Positions 1-21,800 of a stretch of DNA of 64,000 nucleotides are shown here, piece by piece. Source of the DNA: Antedon mediterranea (taxonomy: Eukaryota > Echinodermata > Crinoidea > Comatulida > Antedonidae). A program made the position numbers and the translations under genes. The notes under the pieces are model-generated. The model ran no database searches. It had not been told where the DNA came from and saw nothing but the letters and a program-made list of their open reading frames with translations. Every line of letters begins with the position of its first letter. The stretch's first letter is position 1. The stretch spans positions 10,004,601-10,068,600 of the forward strand of contig NC_092677.1 in assembly GCF_964355755.1 (NCBI RefSeq), in the 5' to 3' direction.

Positions 1-368
1 GTAGAACAAGTCTTCTCGGATAAGGACTTAAAACGAGAGGTCCAGTGTACATTTTAAAGAACACAGTATACCGTTCAGAAGATAAGGAGGTTACACCGGT
101 GTACTGGTCCATTCAGCCCCTGTCGTTGGCAAACAAACGGCAGCCGTTTGGTGGCAGCACTCAACACAAGACCTTTAGGGGAGTTGTGGTATGTATCATC
201 CACACCTGTGCGCAATTCAGACCAATAGGCTGCATGCGAGTCGCAGGTTATTCCCCCAACAAACAAACCACTGCTTTCAATGCATACCAAAATGAGACTC
301 ACATAATACTAACAAACATCTGGTATCGTAAGAGTGACTGTGCCACACAGTGCCTTCTTCCACAAGTT
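1..368. other. Edge region without a recognised gene
   Basis: No convincing coding signal was found on either strand. Open frames here have no family resemblance and no splice signals. On the minus strand this would be the 3' UTR of the exon at 369-503. Confidence 0.4.
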
Positions 369-503
369 TTAATAATACGTCCAGCTTATAAAGCGTTTAA
401 TGCACAAAGCCTCTAAACGCTTCACATTTTTTGGATCAAACAAGTCTGGAAACATACTCCCATAATGTTGCAGCCAGTAATCAGAACAGTTTTGTTTGTG
501 CAC
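369..503 (-). CDS. Terminal coding exon of an unrecognised gene (partial)
   Basis: On the minus strand a polypyrimidine-CCCAG acceptor precedes 44 codons and a TAA stop (369-371). The peptide is rich in charged and aromatic residues and contains LQHYGSMFPDLFDPKNVKRL, which looks like real protein rather than translated AT-rich DNA. A second acceptor-like site (TTTTGTTCAG) near 692 is followed by an open stretch that could be the preceding exon, joined through a GTATGG donor near 633. I do not recognise the family. The exon lies only about 1.1 kb beyond the DECR1 stop on the same strand, leaving little room for a whole gene, so it could also be an alternative 3' exon, a small gene or a pseudogene fragment. 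Confidence 0.4.
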   Translation of the reverse strand: MHKQNCSDYWLQHYGSMFPDLFDPKNVKRLEALCIKRFISWTYY

Positions 504-1585
504 CTGGGTAGAAAAATGCCTGGAAAAGCCAATCAAAAGTTAAATACCCGAAATTCATGTAACCATGGAGAAATATAACAAGGAAAACTACAAAGGATTG
601 GAATTCTAATTTGAGATAATATAAACAGCACCATACAATATTATTACTATTAGGAGCATTGTGTGCATGCTTTAAACATTGTGACAAAAGTTCCTGAACA
701 AAAGGACAAAGAATTCTATATGCCAATTTCCGAGAACTAAACAGTACAGTATCAATGACAAACCAAATATAGGCCTACATATTTAGTTAGTCTTTCAACC
801 GGAAACGATTATATGTCAACTGTACTGGTGCATAAAAACTGATAATCAATTTTAAATAGGTTCTTATTAAACAAACAAGATAGTATATGAAAAGAAGCCA
901 GTTGAATATAGGCCTTACAATTTTCATAATCTTGACATCACAGGAACAGTACAAGAGAAATTTTCCACTCCAGTGCACAATGAAGTCATGGCAGTTGATT
1001 TTGAAAACTAGTTTTTAGGGAATTCCCCATAAAGATATTCACACTCTGTTACAAACACCGAATTAAAAGAGTAAAAAACAACTGAATAAAATAAATATTT
1101 TAAAGTAATTTTTTAAAACTAGATCATGAATTTTTATTTTTTACCTCCCTGAATAAATTGTGGTGTTGTGCCGTGTTCTCAGTTCTACAAAAATAGCAGC
1201 CAGCAGTGTAATAAAAGTCTGGTTTTTCTCTGGGCTGAGAAAATCATTAGTTTAGTCGTCCATTTGTTCAAAATTACATTTCTTATAACAATAACATTTC
1301 CCTGATACACAACTTCCAAAAAACGGAACAGTCTTTATTTTCAAGAAGAATGGCAAAAATGAAATATTGAATTTAATTAAACATATGATATTATAATTTC
1401 AGATTCGCTTCTCATATGTTGAAAACAAAATCAACTTTCGTTTATAATTTAACAATAAAACAAAACTCCATATAAATGTTTTGTTTATAAAATATTGCAT
1501 CAAATATAAGATCTATTTTTTGCCAACTCACTATGACCCTTGAACTCTCCAATTATTATTACTGTACTCTTGACCTCTCCAATCA
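504..1585 (-). other. DECR1 3' flank / probable 3' UTR
   Basis: This AT-rich stretch follows the DECR1 stop codon. AATAAA poly(A) signals on the minus strand occur at 1335-1340 and 1133-1138, either of which could end the transcript. A short repeat of the type TGACCTCTCCAAT with an ATTA core recurs at 1540-1605. No other gene is seen apart from the possible upstream exon noted for 369-503. Confidence 0.4.
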
Positions 1586-11370
<9,785 letters not shown>

Positions 11371-11376
11371 TATAAT

Positions 11377-12588
11377 CAGGGCATCACGTATGCAAAACCC
11401 AGGAGAGCAACAAATCGCTCTCCTCAAATCACCGAGGAGAGCAATTCGCTCTCCTTGCAAAAATTTTAAATCGCTCTCCTCAAATATCAACAAATGTATA
11501 CTGTACCTCTCCCCTAAAATCCCCCACACCCACCTTTACACACAGTATTTTCCGTGGGGATCGTATTATTCTACAGTAAAAAAACTCAAGCCAATTTTTT
11601 TTTTATGGCCTGCCTGGGTAGATTGGGTTTCAGGAGCCTGGAGAATCCTGTCCTGGCCAACTATATGCCTTTAGCCTAGCTTTTCTAGCCTAGCTTGTTG
11701 GCCTAGAAATCAGACAGAAAACCTGAAAAGTATTTACCTGCAATTCATAAATTATACAATTCTAACATGCAACAGCCATTAAAATATTGATAATAAGTTA
11801 CAAAGTGTCATTTTAAAATAATTAAGAAAGATATTTGATCGTGTTTACATGTGTCACACATGGGCGCACGCACAATAGGGGAGGGCTGAGAGAGCTTCTA
11901 GAAGATGCTGACGTCACACGTCAGCACATGTTTTGAGGAGGATTTGAGTGACCAAAATTGGTTAGAACTTTCGAAGAAATAATCCATCTTCAAAATGACA
12001 TAATTAAAGCAACCAGCAGCTAAGCTTTTTTAAATAATAAACATTATATTTAGGCCCTCCTATATTAATGTTTCCTTTTAAAATTAAATATATTTTATTA
12101 ACTCGTTCCATAAAAACATAAAGAGAAAAATTATTGGTTGGGACATGATCTTCCTGTAAAGGAGGTGTTTCTATGACACCGTACTGGTTGCACTATGAGG
12201 CGATGAAGTAAACTCGCCCTTGAATCGAATGCGTGCAGGCAGGGGAATCCCCTTTGTTGGTACCTCGCACTGTGAGATGGAGCGCGATGAATTGCTCTCC
12301 TTTTCGAAGGTTGTTGATTGCGATCGCGCTCGTGATCCTTAAAAACGAGGGACTGCCATTAGGCTTGTAGCTTTATAACTTAGCTTATATATTATTAGCC
12401 TAGGCCTAGATTGGTTTTAACTTTTAAAAATCCACGTGTTTTTAGGCCTCTTGACAGAAAAATCAACACTGTCAAAAGCTAGGCTCTATTTTGAAAATTA
12501 AGGAGCGCGATAAATTGCTCTCCTCGAAGCCTGTTGAGGAGCGCGGAGGAGCGCGGTCGCGCAGGCGCTCCTTATAAATGATGCCCTG
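11377..12588. mobile_element. hAT-like non-autonomous element (CAGGGCATCA ends)
   Basis: Inverted ends CAGGGCATCA and TGATGCCCTG enclose 1212 bp, flanked by TATAAT on both sides (11371-11376, 12589-12594) as target duplication. Subterminal regions repeat GGAGAGCAATTCGCTCTCC-like and GGAGCGC motifs. No transposase frame. CAGGG ends suggest hAT, but the duplication is 6 bp visible rather than 8. Confidence 0.7.
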
Positions 12589-12594
12589 TATAAT

Positions 12595-13637
12595 ACATAT
12601 TTATTAACAAACTAGTGTACATTCACTTTTACAGACAATTATTTACTAACATGCTAAGTTAGTTCACAAAAAAGGCCTTACACAGCAACACCAAAAACGA
12701 ATCGTTACTCAGCACGGCCTATTCTTTACCATTGCCGTGTACTAGTCTACGCCCGGTAAATTAAGTATTGCTTTTATGATATAAATTAGTATAAAATACA
12801 TGTTATTAATAGGACAAAATGTTAAATCTCATTAACATTTACTTGTTTTCCAGAAACAAGTTAAATATAGGAATATTATTAATGATCCTTCGTGAAAACG
12901 CGTAAACACCAACACGCCCGGTCACGCTATCGTAGCGCCCGGTTGATAAAGCAAACTGTTTATACGGCAGTTTTTACTAAATAAATTGCATAAAACAAAC
13001 AATTAAATATCCAAATAGTATTTAACATGATGTTGGCATGTAGTTGATAACATTTTTTATCATGAAAATACTACCGGTGGTCTAGCCTTTGATTATTGAA
13101 ACCGTCACAAAAAGTTGTATACATCCCAGATACATCCACACTTATGGCGGCGCCCTACCACATGGACAATATTACTGTTACAGGGAAAATCGCGGATTAC
13201 TCATTCTTGTGATATATATTCTTTGGCAGGAGGTATGCTTTGCTTATTGACCTTTGACACACACAACCAACCAACCAACCAACCAACCAAAAGTCGCGAT
13301 AGAGAAATATACAAAGTACATGTGTTTTGTTTTTTTTATCATAGATAGGCCTACCACCCTAGAAGTGACAAAAATACATTTTTTTTAAATCGTATAAATG
13401 TTACGATCTATTCTAAGGAATCGTATTGTAAGTTTCTCTACTGATTTCTCCTATGATATATAGATAAGGATTTATTTATGAAAAGTACAAATCAATAGTA
13501 ATTAGTATTGTTTAATGCTAGCTTTGCTATCCGATGGGGCCGCCAACCAGGCCTAGACTAGAGGGCCTAGAGTAGTTAGTTAGTAGCCTAGGCCTGGCTA
13601 GGCCTAGTTAGTTAGGCGCGCCTATATAGCCTAGTCT
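12595..13637. other. Intergenic or DECR1 first-intron DNA
   Basis: No gene seen. Contains an ACCA microsatellite (13260-13290), the inverted partner (13184-13232) of the 11166 segment, and a TAGGCCTA-rich patch at 13548-13615. Confidence 0.4.
13260..13290. repeat. (ACCA)n microsatellite
   Basis: Seven or so ACCA units in a row. Confidence 0.9.
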
Positions 13638-13645
13638 TTACTACC

Positions 13646-15445
13646 GGTTTACGATGAAATCGGTCGCGTCTGAAATCGGTCGCGTTTGAAATCGGTCGCG
13701 ATAAAATCAACTTCCGGTATTTTGTATGGCGCGCCGCTAGAGCTATACGTTTGAAATCGGTCGCGTTTGAAATCGGTCGCGCTATTTTGTATGGAGCGAG
13801 ATGCATGCTAGCGGGATATACATTTTCTTCGTTTATATAGTTTATTTAATTGATATTTTTTAGGAACTAGATTATTTATGTGGATATTTTTTATTTTGGT
13901 TAATAAATATTTATTATCATTTTTTTTTTATTTCACATGTCTCGGAGAAGAAGGACTGTGTCTTTTCTAAATGGCCATTTCTAAACACATTTAAATATTT
14001 TATTAGGCATATAATAATTTACCTCTATTTTATTATGCACTGTGTAATTAATATATTATATAGAGAATATACGTCTGTGTCTTTTATTAATCAAACAATA
14101 TATAGCCCGTAAAGCCAGCGTATCCATTTTTATACTTATGCATTCTGTGGCAGATATATCATATCCATGTCGTTAAAAACTTACTATTGGATTACCTTAC
14201 CGTATTTTAATTTCTATTTTATTTATGTCCGTACGTTATGTAGGATAATATTAAGTTTAGGCCTATAATGAATATTGTTGAGGCAAATCACGTGTATATT
14301 TTTATTTCTAATGTTTAGGCCTAAAATATTTTCTAGTAAAAATGATTATTATATGCGGATCGTTAAAAGGCGAGTTACTGAAATAAACCCCGAAATAGGC
14401 CATTAATCATATCGTGGATGCGCCTTCTATGATCATGCAGACGTTAACTGCACGTTATTTTGCTGACGGGGATTCCCTTTAAAAAAAAACACGCACTAGT
14501 GTGTCAAATCATGGACAAAACACGTACGGCGATCGTTGTCCATGGACATGTAAAGATGACGTATAATAGGCCTATTACTAATAACCATACGTTTAAAACA
14601 TCTATAGGCCTGCACGTGTTTTGTGAAACCTAGTTCCATGGTGAAATGATGTATATAATTTACGTATATACCTCGGCAATACTATAGTTTTTAATTTGAA
14701 TATCTTTTATTTCTATATATTTTCTATACATTTATAATAATCACTAGGCCTATCATTGTACAGTTTAGATTGATATATAACGGCATATTATTTTATTAGT
14801 ATTATCCTAAAACCATGCTCACGTAAGAGTGGCGGATATCGAACGTAAAAATCATCGTCATACATCATCTTCCTTTATTGCATAAACCTCATTGAGCTGG
14901 TATCCACTTGCAGGTATAGAACTAGTTTCGTAATTAACTGTGATAAAAAAATACGCAATAGGCGCGTCTACTTGTTTAATTCAACATTTTTAAAACTTTA
15001 AACAGTGGCATGCTAATCTTTTCAAAAACTTAAACAATATTCAATAACACTTTTTAAAACGATTTTCTAAACGAACACATTACAATTATTCATTGACACG
15101 GTCTGTAAGATAAAATGAAAACACAAATTATTTATAAATAATGAGATAAATATTTATATTTAAGCCTACTGTACTAAAAAAATAATAACGATCGAGGTAA
15201 ACAAAATGTTAATAGTATTAGTTAGAAATTCTATATTCAAAATTAACTAAAAACATAATTAGCGTTTTCATTAAAAATGTATCGTAGTGCGTCCCATGCA
15301 AAATAGCGCGACCGATTTCAAACGCGACCGATTTCAAACGCGACCGATATCATTAAACGTATAGCTCTAGCGGCGCTCCATACAAAATACCGGAAGTTGA
15401 TTTTATCGCGACCGATTTCAGACGCGACCAATTTCATCTGACACC
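13646..15445. mobile_element. Non-autonomous TIR element with GAAATCGGTCGCG repeats
   Basis: About 150-bp terminal inverted repeats, each carrying five copies of GAAATCGGTCGCG and the segment CGATAAAATCAACTTCCGGT. Ends GGTTTACGATGAAAT and its diverged complement ATTTCATCTGACACC. An 8-bp duplication TTACTACC flanks it (13638-13645, 15446-15453). The 1.8-kb element has no recognisable transposase. Eight-base duplications suggest hAT or a relative, but the termini do not identify a family. Confidence 0.8.
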
Positions 15446-15453
15446 TTACTACC

Positions 15454-15896
15454 TCTAGGTAGGGGCCTGAATAGGGGGCCTAGCTAGGCCATACTAGGTC
15501 TACGACCGGTAAGCCTATAGCTAGTCTAGCCTAGTAGGTAGGCCTTCCTCGGACATATAGAGAGCAGAGAGTAGTAGTAGTAGGCTAACTAAAACGCCCA
15601 CATCAGCCTGGCCTGGTGGTGGAGACTGGCCGTGTTGTATGTCAGAGCGCGGCCATGGTGGTCGGAAGTGATTCCCCTACACAGCACATAGACTGGCTTC
15701 TAACTAGCTTTACAAATGACAGAATAAATAAAATATAAAATGCAAGTTTTTAAAATTATTTATGTTTATTGATACATGTCATAATATTAATTAATTAATT
15801 AATTATAGCCTAATAATTATTGATTTGAATTTAAAACCAATTTGATATGTCGGAGGAGAACATGTGACCTATCAAATCATGACAATCTACTTACAG
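15454..15896. other. Probable 5' region of BOLA3
   Basis: GC-richer sequence around 15600-15680 with an ATG at 15654 (GCGGCCATGGTGG) could be the promoter or first exon, but no matching donor is seen. An in-frame ATG at 15879 reads straight into the exon at 15897; whether this is the start or intron DNA before the TTACAG acceptor is unresolved. Confidence 0.3.
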
Positions 15897-18800
15897 GGTT
15901 CTATATTTCCAAGATGGTTGAGTTCACACACAGAAGGTGAACAAAAAATTGTTAAAGTCTTGAAGACAAAGTTTCCAGAGGCTACTACAATTGAGGTAGA
16001 AGATATTTCAGGTAAAAAAATACAGATAAGTTGAATTAAACTGTATGTGACAATGTCCATATATGGACATAATGATGTCATACCATATTTTTTTCATTTT
16101 TACAAATATTAATGTCCATGATACAACATTTACTCAAGGTGAAATCTTGTTCAAGTGGAGGTCCAAGTGCCAAAATTATGCTTCGTTAACATGTCCCATT
16201 TCCATGTTTCTACACACTCAGCACACCAACTTTTTTTGTTAACTAATACCCTTAGACACAATAATCACGAGGTGTGCCGTTGCAAATTTACTGCAGTCAC
16301 CTTGAAATCCAAGATAGCATTAAAAATGGCTGCACTGTTCATAACTTAATAAATATTTGATGTATTTTGTTGAAAATAAGGTTGATTAATGGCTATTTAC
16401 ATTATCTTTTCATTTTAACTTTACAGTAATGAAATAACCGTTTTTAAGCAAACATATAGAATTTTGAAAAGTAAAATATTGAAGTTGAGGGTGCTATTTA
16501 ATTGACAGGTAGTCTTTAAATACTGATTATGATGAAAATAGATTTATTTTATAGATAATTAAACCTTCTTCCTTATTAATTATTTAAAAGTCATGTTAGA
16601 TAATAAATACATATGAAAAATGTATTATCTGTGTAAATCTAATTAAAACTATATCATTTTATGAATTATGTTAATTAACTATTACATGTTTATAAAAACA
16701 ATTAAAGGCGGGTCCAGTTATTTCCACCTATTCTGCACTGTATGTAGTATGTATACAGTACGGTAAATAGTGTATACTGTATATAGACACAAAATAGAGG
16801 GCACACTAACATTTTATTTTCTTCAGGTCACAATGGCATAATCGTTTTTTCTGTGCGCAATACTGTAGTCTAACGTATGACGTACACGTAGCGTTTACGC
16901 GGCGGATAACCTAACTAAGATTTTTTTCTATTTTATTAATTATACTGGCCATCTTATCTACTCTTACTAAATATTAAAGGTATGTTGTCTCCCTACAAAA
17001 AATAATAAATAAATACCATTTTACTGTCACATTAAATAGTTTATCCACTGTGGCCAACAACTGGATCAAGAAAAAAAATTGTTTACTGAAAAATCTATAA
17101 TTTAAAGCAAAAAATAATTTGTCGAACAATGGTTTTTGGTGAAAATTAACCATTTATTTTGTCTTTATAAGTAAGTGAAACGATTATTTTTGTTTGTTTT
17201 TTTCTATGGAAGTGAATAACTTTATTAAAACTTCAAAATGGTCTTCATTTGTTATGTTTTTTGGGGAATAATACATTTTTAATAATTTTGATTATTATTA
17301 TAAATACCTGAGGAATTGGCAACCAACAGGCATGCATTCCAACGATAAAATATTTCTATAAATTTATACAACTAATAATTGCATTTTTGCTAGTTTATTG
17401 CATATAAATGAAAGTTTCCTATTATAGTGTTTTCTAAACAATTTGCAAGAATTGCTATTTTTGGTTTGATAGCAATTTTTTTTTTATTGATAGGTGTATT
17501 TTTAAATGTAATACTAGACAGAGATAGCTTCCATTCAACTGTTAATATACCCGACAACTTCCTTAATAAATACTTGTGACTTTGTTTCCTTGTACTGTAC
17601 TTTTGAGTTGCTTTGAAGTTTAACAAACACCTTTCTTCCAAACATAGGACAAATATTTGAAAAGCTGTCATTTGTCTGAATGCTAATTTAATTCTATTAT
17701 ACAATCAGAGGGAAATCCCAAACTTTAATTCTAGACTTTCTTTTGTCTCAAGAACCCTTTTGCTGAGTACAGATTTATTATCCCTTTCAAGACTATATGT
17801 AAAAATATTTGGTTTTTTTCAGGAGGTTGTGGGGCCATGTATCAAATACATATCGAATCAGAAGTATTTTCAAACAAAAGAATAGTTATGCAACACCGAA
17901 TGGTTAATGAAGTAAGATTACTATTAATATTAGTTGATAATTTACATTTATTTTAATTTGATTTTTTTGTTACATGTTAATGTCTCGTCATGTTGTATTT
18001 CTGTGAGGGTCCCTAATGATCAGTTTTGACTCGTAAAATATTGTTGAAATAAATAAAATAAAAAAGAAGTGTTACATAAGTTTTAAGATGGAAGGTTACT
18101 CCTGGCAGTTTAAGAAGGAAATAAATGTACATTTTGTGGTAGATGACCTCAAACAGGATTTTAAGATCACTTAATCTAAGGGCCTGTTTCTGCTGAGCAG
18201 AAATAATCGATTATTAACCGTTTATTTTTTTAATCGATTATTTTTGGGCAGCAGAAACGGCGCAAAATAAAATAACCGATTAAAAATAACCGATTAAAAA
18301 CACTCAATCCATTGCGTGTTTTAATCGATTATTTCTTGTTTTAACCGATTATTGCGGAGCAGTTTTGAGCTGCAACACAAATAGCGATTATCGTGACGTC
18401 ATATTTTACCCGAGGTCAACTCGTGAATATGGGGAAAAACCACAGAGTCGACCATGCTGTTTATTCGCGGGAGTACGATCGAAGCATCAACAACAACATG
18501 TGGACTGACGAAATAACGCGCTATGTAATCATTTTGTGGGGGGAAGAAAAAACAAGTGGAAGGCTGCAGGGCAATAAAAAAGACTCACAAATGTATAAAA
18601 AAATTGCAAAATCTGTTGAGAAGGAGTTTAATGTGAAGCTAACCGTGTTACAGATCACGAATAAATTGAAGAATCTGCGGCGACAATTTACTGTCGCCAA
18701 AGACAACAATGAAAAGTCGGGGAGGGAAAGGATAACATGTCCTTTCTACGACCTCCTCGACAATATCCTCGGAGATCGTGCATTGCACAATCCCCCTCAC

Positions 18801-21800
18801 GTAATGGAAGGGGGACAAAGACTGAATGCAGAAGAGAACCAGGGTAAGTAGGCTACATCTATAAATAAATCATCGCCGATCGATTGTTAAAGCCTACTAG
18901 GGTGTGGCCATGCCTGTCTCCCATAGTGATGATAGCACTGGCCTACCCTATCTAGACTAGCCTAGCTAGGCCTAGACCTACTTTACTTAATTATTAATAA
19001 TAATAAAACCCCAATATTAATATATGACTGTGATTAAAATCGCTTGAAACTTTTCTTTATTTACTACAACTTTAGCCGGCCTCCATCTTTTAATCCCCGA
19101 CATACAGTATATTGTAGCCCCAGACTAGATTGTTCAGTGCCTAAACTAAGCAATATTTAATTTTCATTTCTATAACTACTGATCCTTCTGTAGTGTTGGG
19201 TTAAATACTATAAATAATATTACTAAATAGTTTCGCCTTTTTTCCTTCAGATTTTGACCGTCAAGCTATTGACAATACAACAGGTAATAATGACAACAAT
19301 ATTCATTTGTAGAAACTAAATACAGTAAAATGGCATATTTATTGATTAATATAATTAATGGTGTTAAGTGGTTCTCATCTTTTCTTGTGTTTAAATAATA
19401 TGGTAATGTTGCATTTTATATAGATGACAGTGAATTAGATGGCAGTAATGCAGATGCAGAAAGTGTTGATGAAAGTGTTGATGACAGTATTGAGGATCCA
19501 AGGGAAAATCAAGACCAACCAGTACAAAATGCTGGTGAGTAATAACTATATTCATTATATAATTAATTCTGTATATGAATATTTGTATGTGAAATCACAA
19601 ATAATTACTAAACGTAGTCAATATGCTTGCAATGCAGCATCTGAAGGTAATTTTTTCTTATTACTTTTAGGTGCACAGCCACTAAAAAAAAAACCCAAAA
19701 AAACAAAGCTGGAACAATCGTTTAAGTTGCTGACTGACATGATGTCCAAGCAGGATGAACAACTTGAAAATCGGCTGCTGCGACAAACCGAAGAACAGCA
19801 GCAATGGATGCAGCGGATGGCTGAAGCAGCAGAAAAGAGTAGGAGGGAAGAGCATGCCAGGATGATGGACCTGTTCAAGATGATGGTACAGCAGCCACAT
19901 CAACAGCCACAATATTATCCACACCAACAGCCACAATATACGCAACAAAGAACAGGTCAAGCACAATATACACAGCCACCACCATATCAAGGGTATAGCT
20001 TGCTGGAAAACCGTACACACAATTCACCAAATCCAATCAATACGATGCAAGCAACACCATTCCAACGTTCACAAGCACCTCATACTTTAACTCGCCCACC
20101 TCATAATTTAACTCGCCCACCTCATACTTTAACTCGCCCACCTCATACTTCCACTCGCCCACCAACCGATGAAGACATCCCAACATATTTGTCCATATAA
20201 ATTCATCCAGATCTTTCAAAAATGAATGCAATAGTTATACAGTATCAACAAAATGTTTTTTTCAACATTTACAGGTTTCTCTTTTTTTTTATTTTTTCAT
20301 AAAAATCCCATTCCCTACGTTTTGTAAAAATATTGCATAAATAGTACTGTACTTTTACAACGTTAAACCAGGTCATTCCTATGTACATTTTATGGTAAAT
20401 AATGATAAGAAAGAAACACTGCACTACCTAATGTATGTTTGGGGTTATAGCAGACTTCATAAATTATTAGAATCAACTTATTTTCCACATTTTTAATCAT
20501 TTAAAGACTGAACAGTTATCGCAATATTATTACATTAAATGTAGTTTGTGACCTTAAATTAGGTCTAAAAAAAGTAGGGAACACGAATTTAAACTACTTT
20601 CCAAACTGCAATATTTTACCTCAGTGATTTAACTTATTTTCTCTAGAACAGAACTTTTGTAGGAAAATTGATTGCATGCTTAAATTATTTACCATAATTG
20701 CATTATTAGTTATTAGTTTTAGATGTTTATTTTTAAACAAAATATTTTTACGCCGTATTATTTGTCTTTCAACAAGGTATTTTTCTACATATTTATAGCA
20801 TGTTTATAACATACATAGTGGTGTTGTATAAAAAAAAAATGTTTGCGTCCAGAAAGAAAACACAGTAGATATACAACAGAAATTTAGTAGGAAAAGTGAT
20901 TGCATGCTTAGATTATTTACCGTAATTGCATTATTAGAAACCATGTATATTTTTTTAGATGTTTATTCGTTCATTTTGGAAAAAAGTTATAAATTAACAA
21001 CCAATATTTGTTTTTAACAAAGTATTTTTCTACATAGTTATAGCATGTTTTAAATATAATATATATATAGGTCTAGTGTGTTGTATAAAAAAAACATTCA
21101 GAAAGAAACCTCATTACTTCTAAACTGCAATATAAAACTTGACTGTGTGGTGTAATTTCAAAAAATTACAAAAGAGCTTTACAAATAGTGTTATATTTAT
21201 ACTGTATATGTATTACCTTTATTCTATTTAGAAACTGAATAGTTTAATTTGCAAATAAATCACTTGGAGTAAAGTGATCAGAAATAGTTTTTATATTTGG
21301 TGCAAGTTACAATAGTTTGTTATTGCAGTTCTAATGTCTAACGCATCTGGGGCTGGATTATCAAAAACATTAATATTGTTTGCTTCATCTTCAATGGGAA
21401 AATCAGGCATTGCTTCTTCTATTGCATCATTTTGTTCAATACAAAAGTTGTGCAGTACACAGCAACTGCTCACGATCAAAGGGACTTTTGAAATATGCAT
21501 GTCATTTCGACGCATTAACATCCTCCACCGGCCTTTAAGGATACCAAAGGCACGTTCAACAACCATACGGGCTCTGCTTAGCCTGTAATTGAACACACGT
21601 TGTCTCCTGTTAAAGTTACCACGCTCTGGAAAGGCTTTCATGAGCCATGGCATCAAAGGGTAGGCTGGGTCACCGATAATAAACACCGGCACATCCACAC
21701 CATCAATTTGAAGGGAAGTGTTCTGGAATGAATAAAAATATATAATGGGTTAAATAAATATTAAAAGTCTCAATAAATTTGCTTTTTTAAACCTATTTTA

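Noticed and set aside
45-416. 123-codon frame on the + strand
   Set aside because: No family resemblance or splice or start context, and it overlaps the minus-strand exon with better signals.
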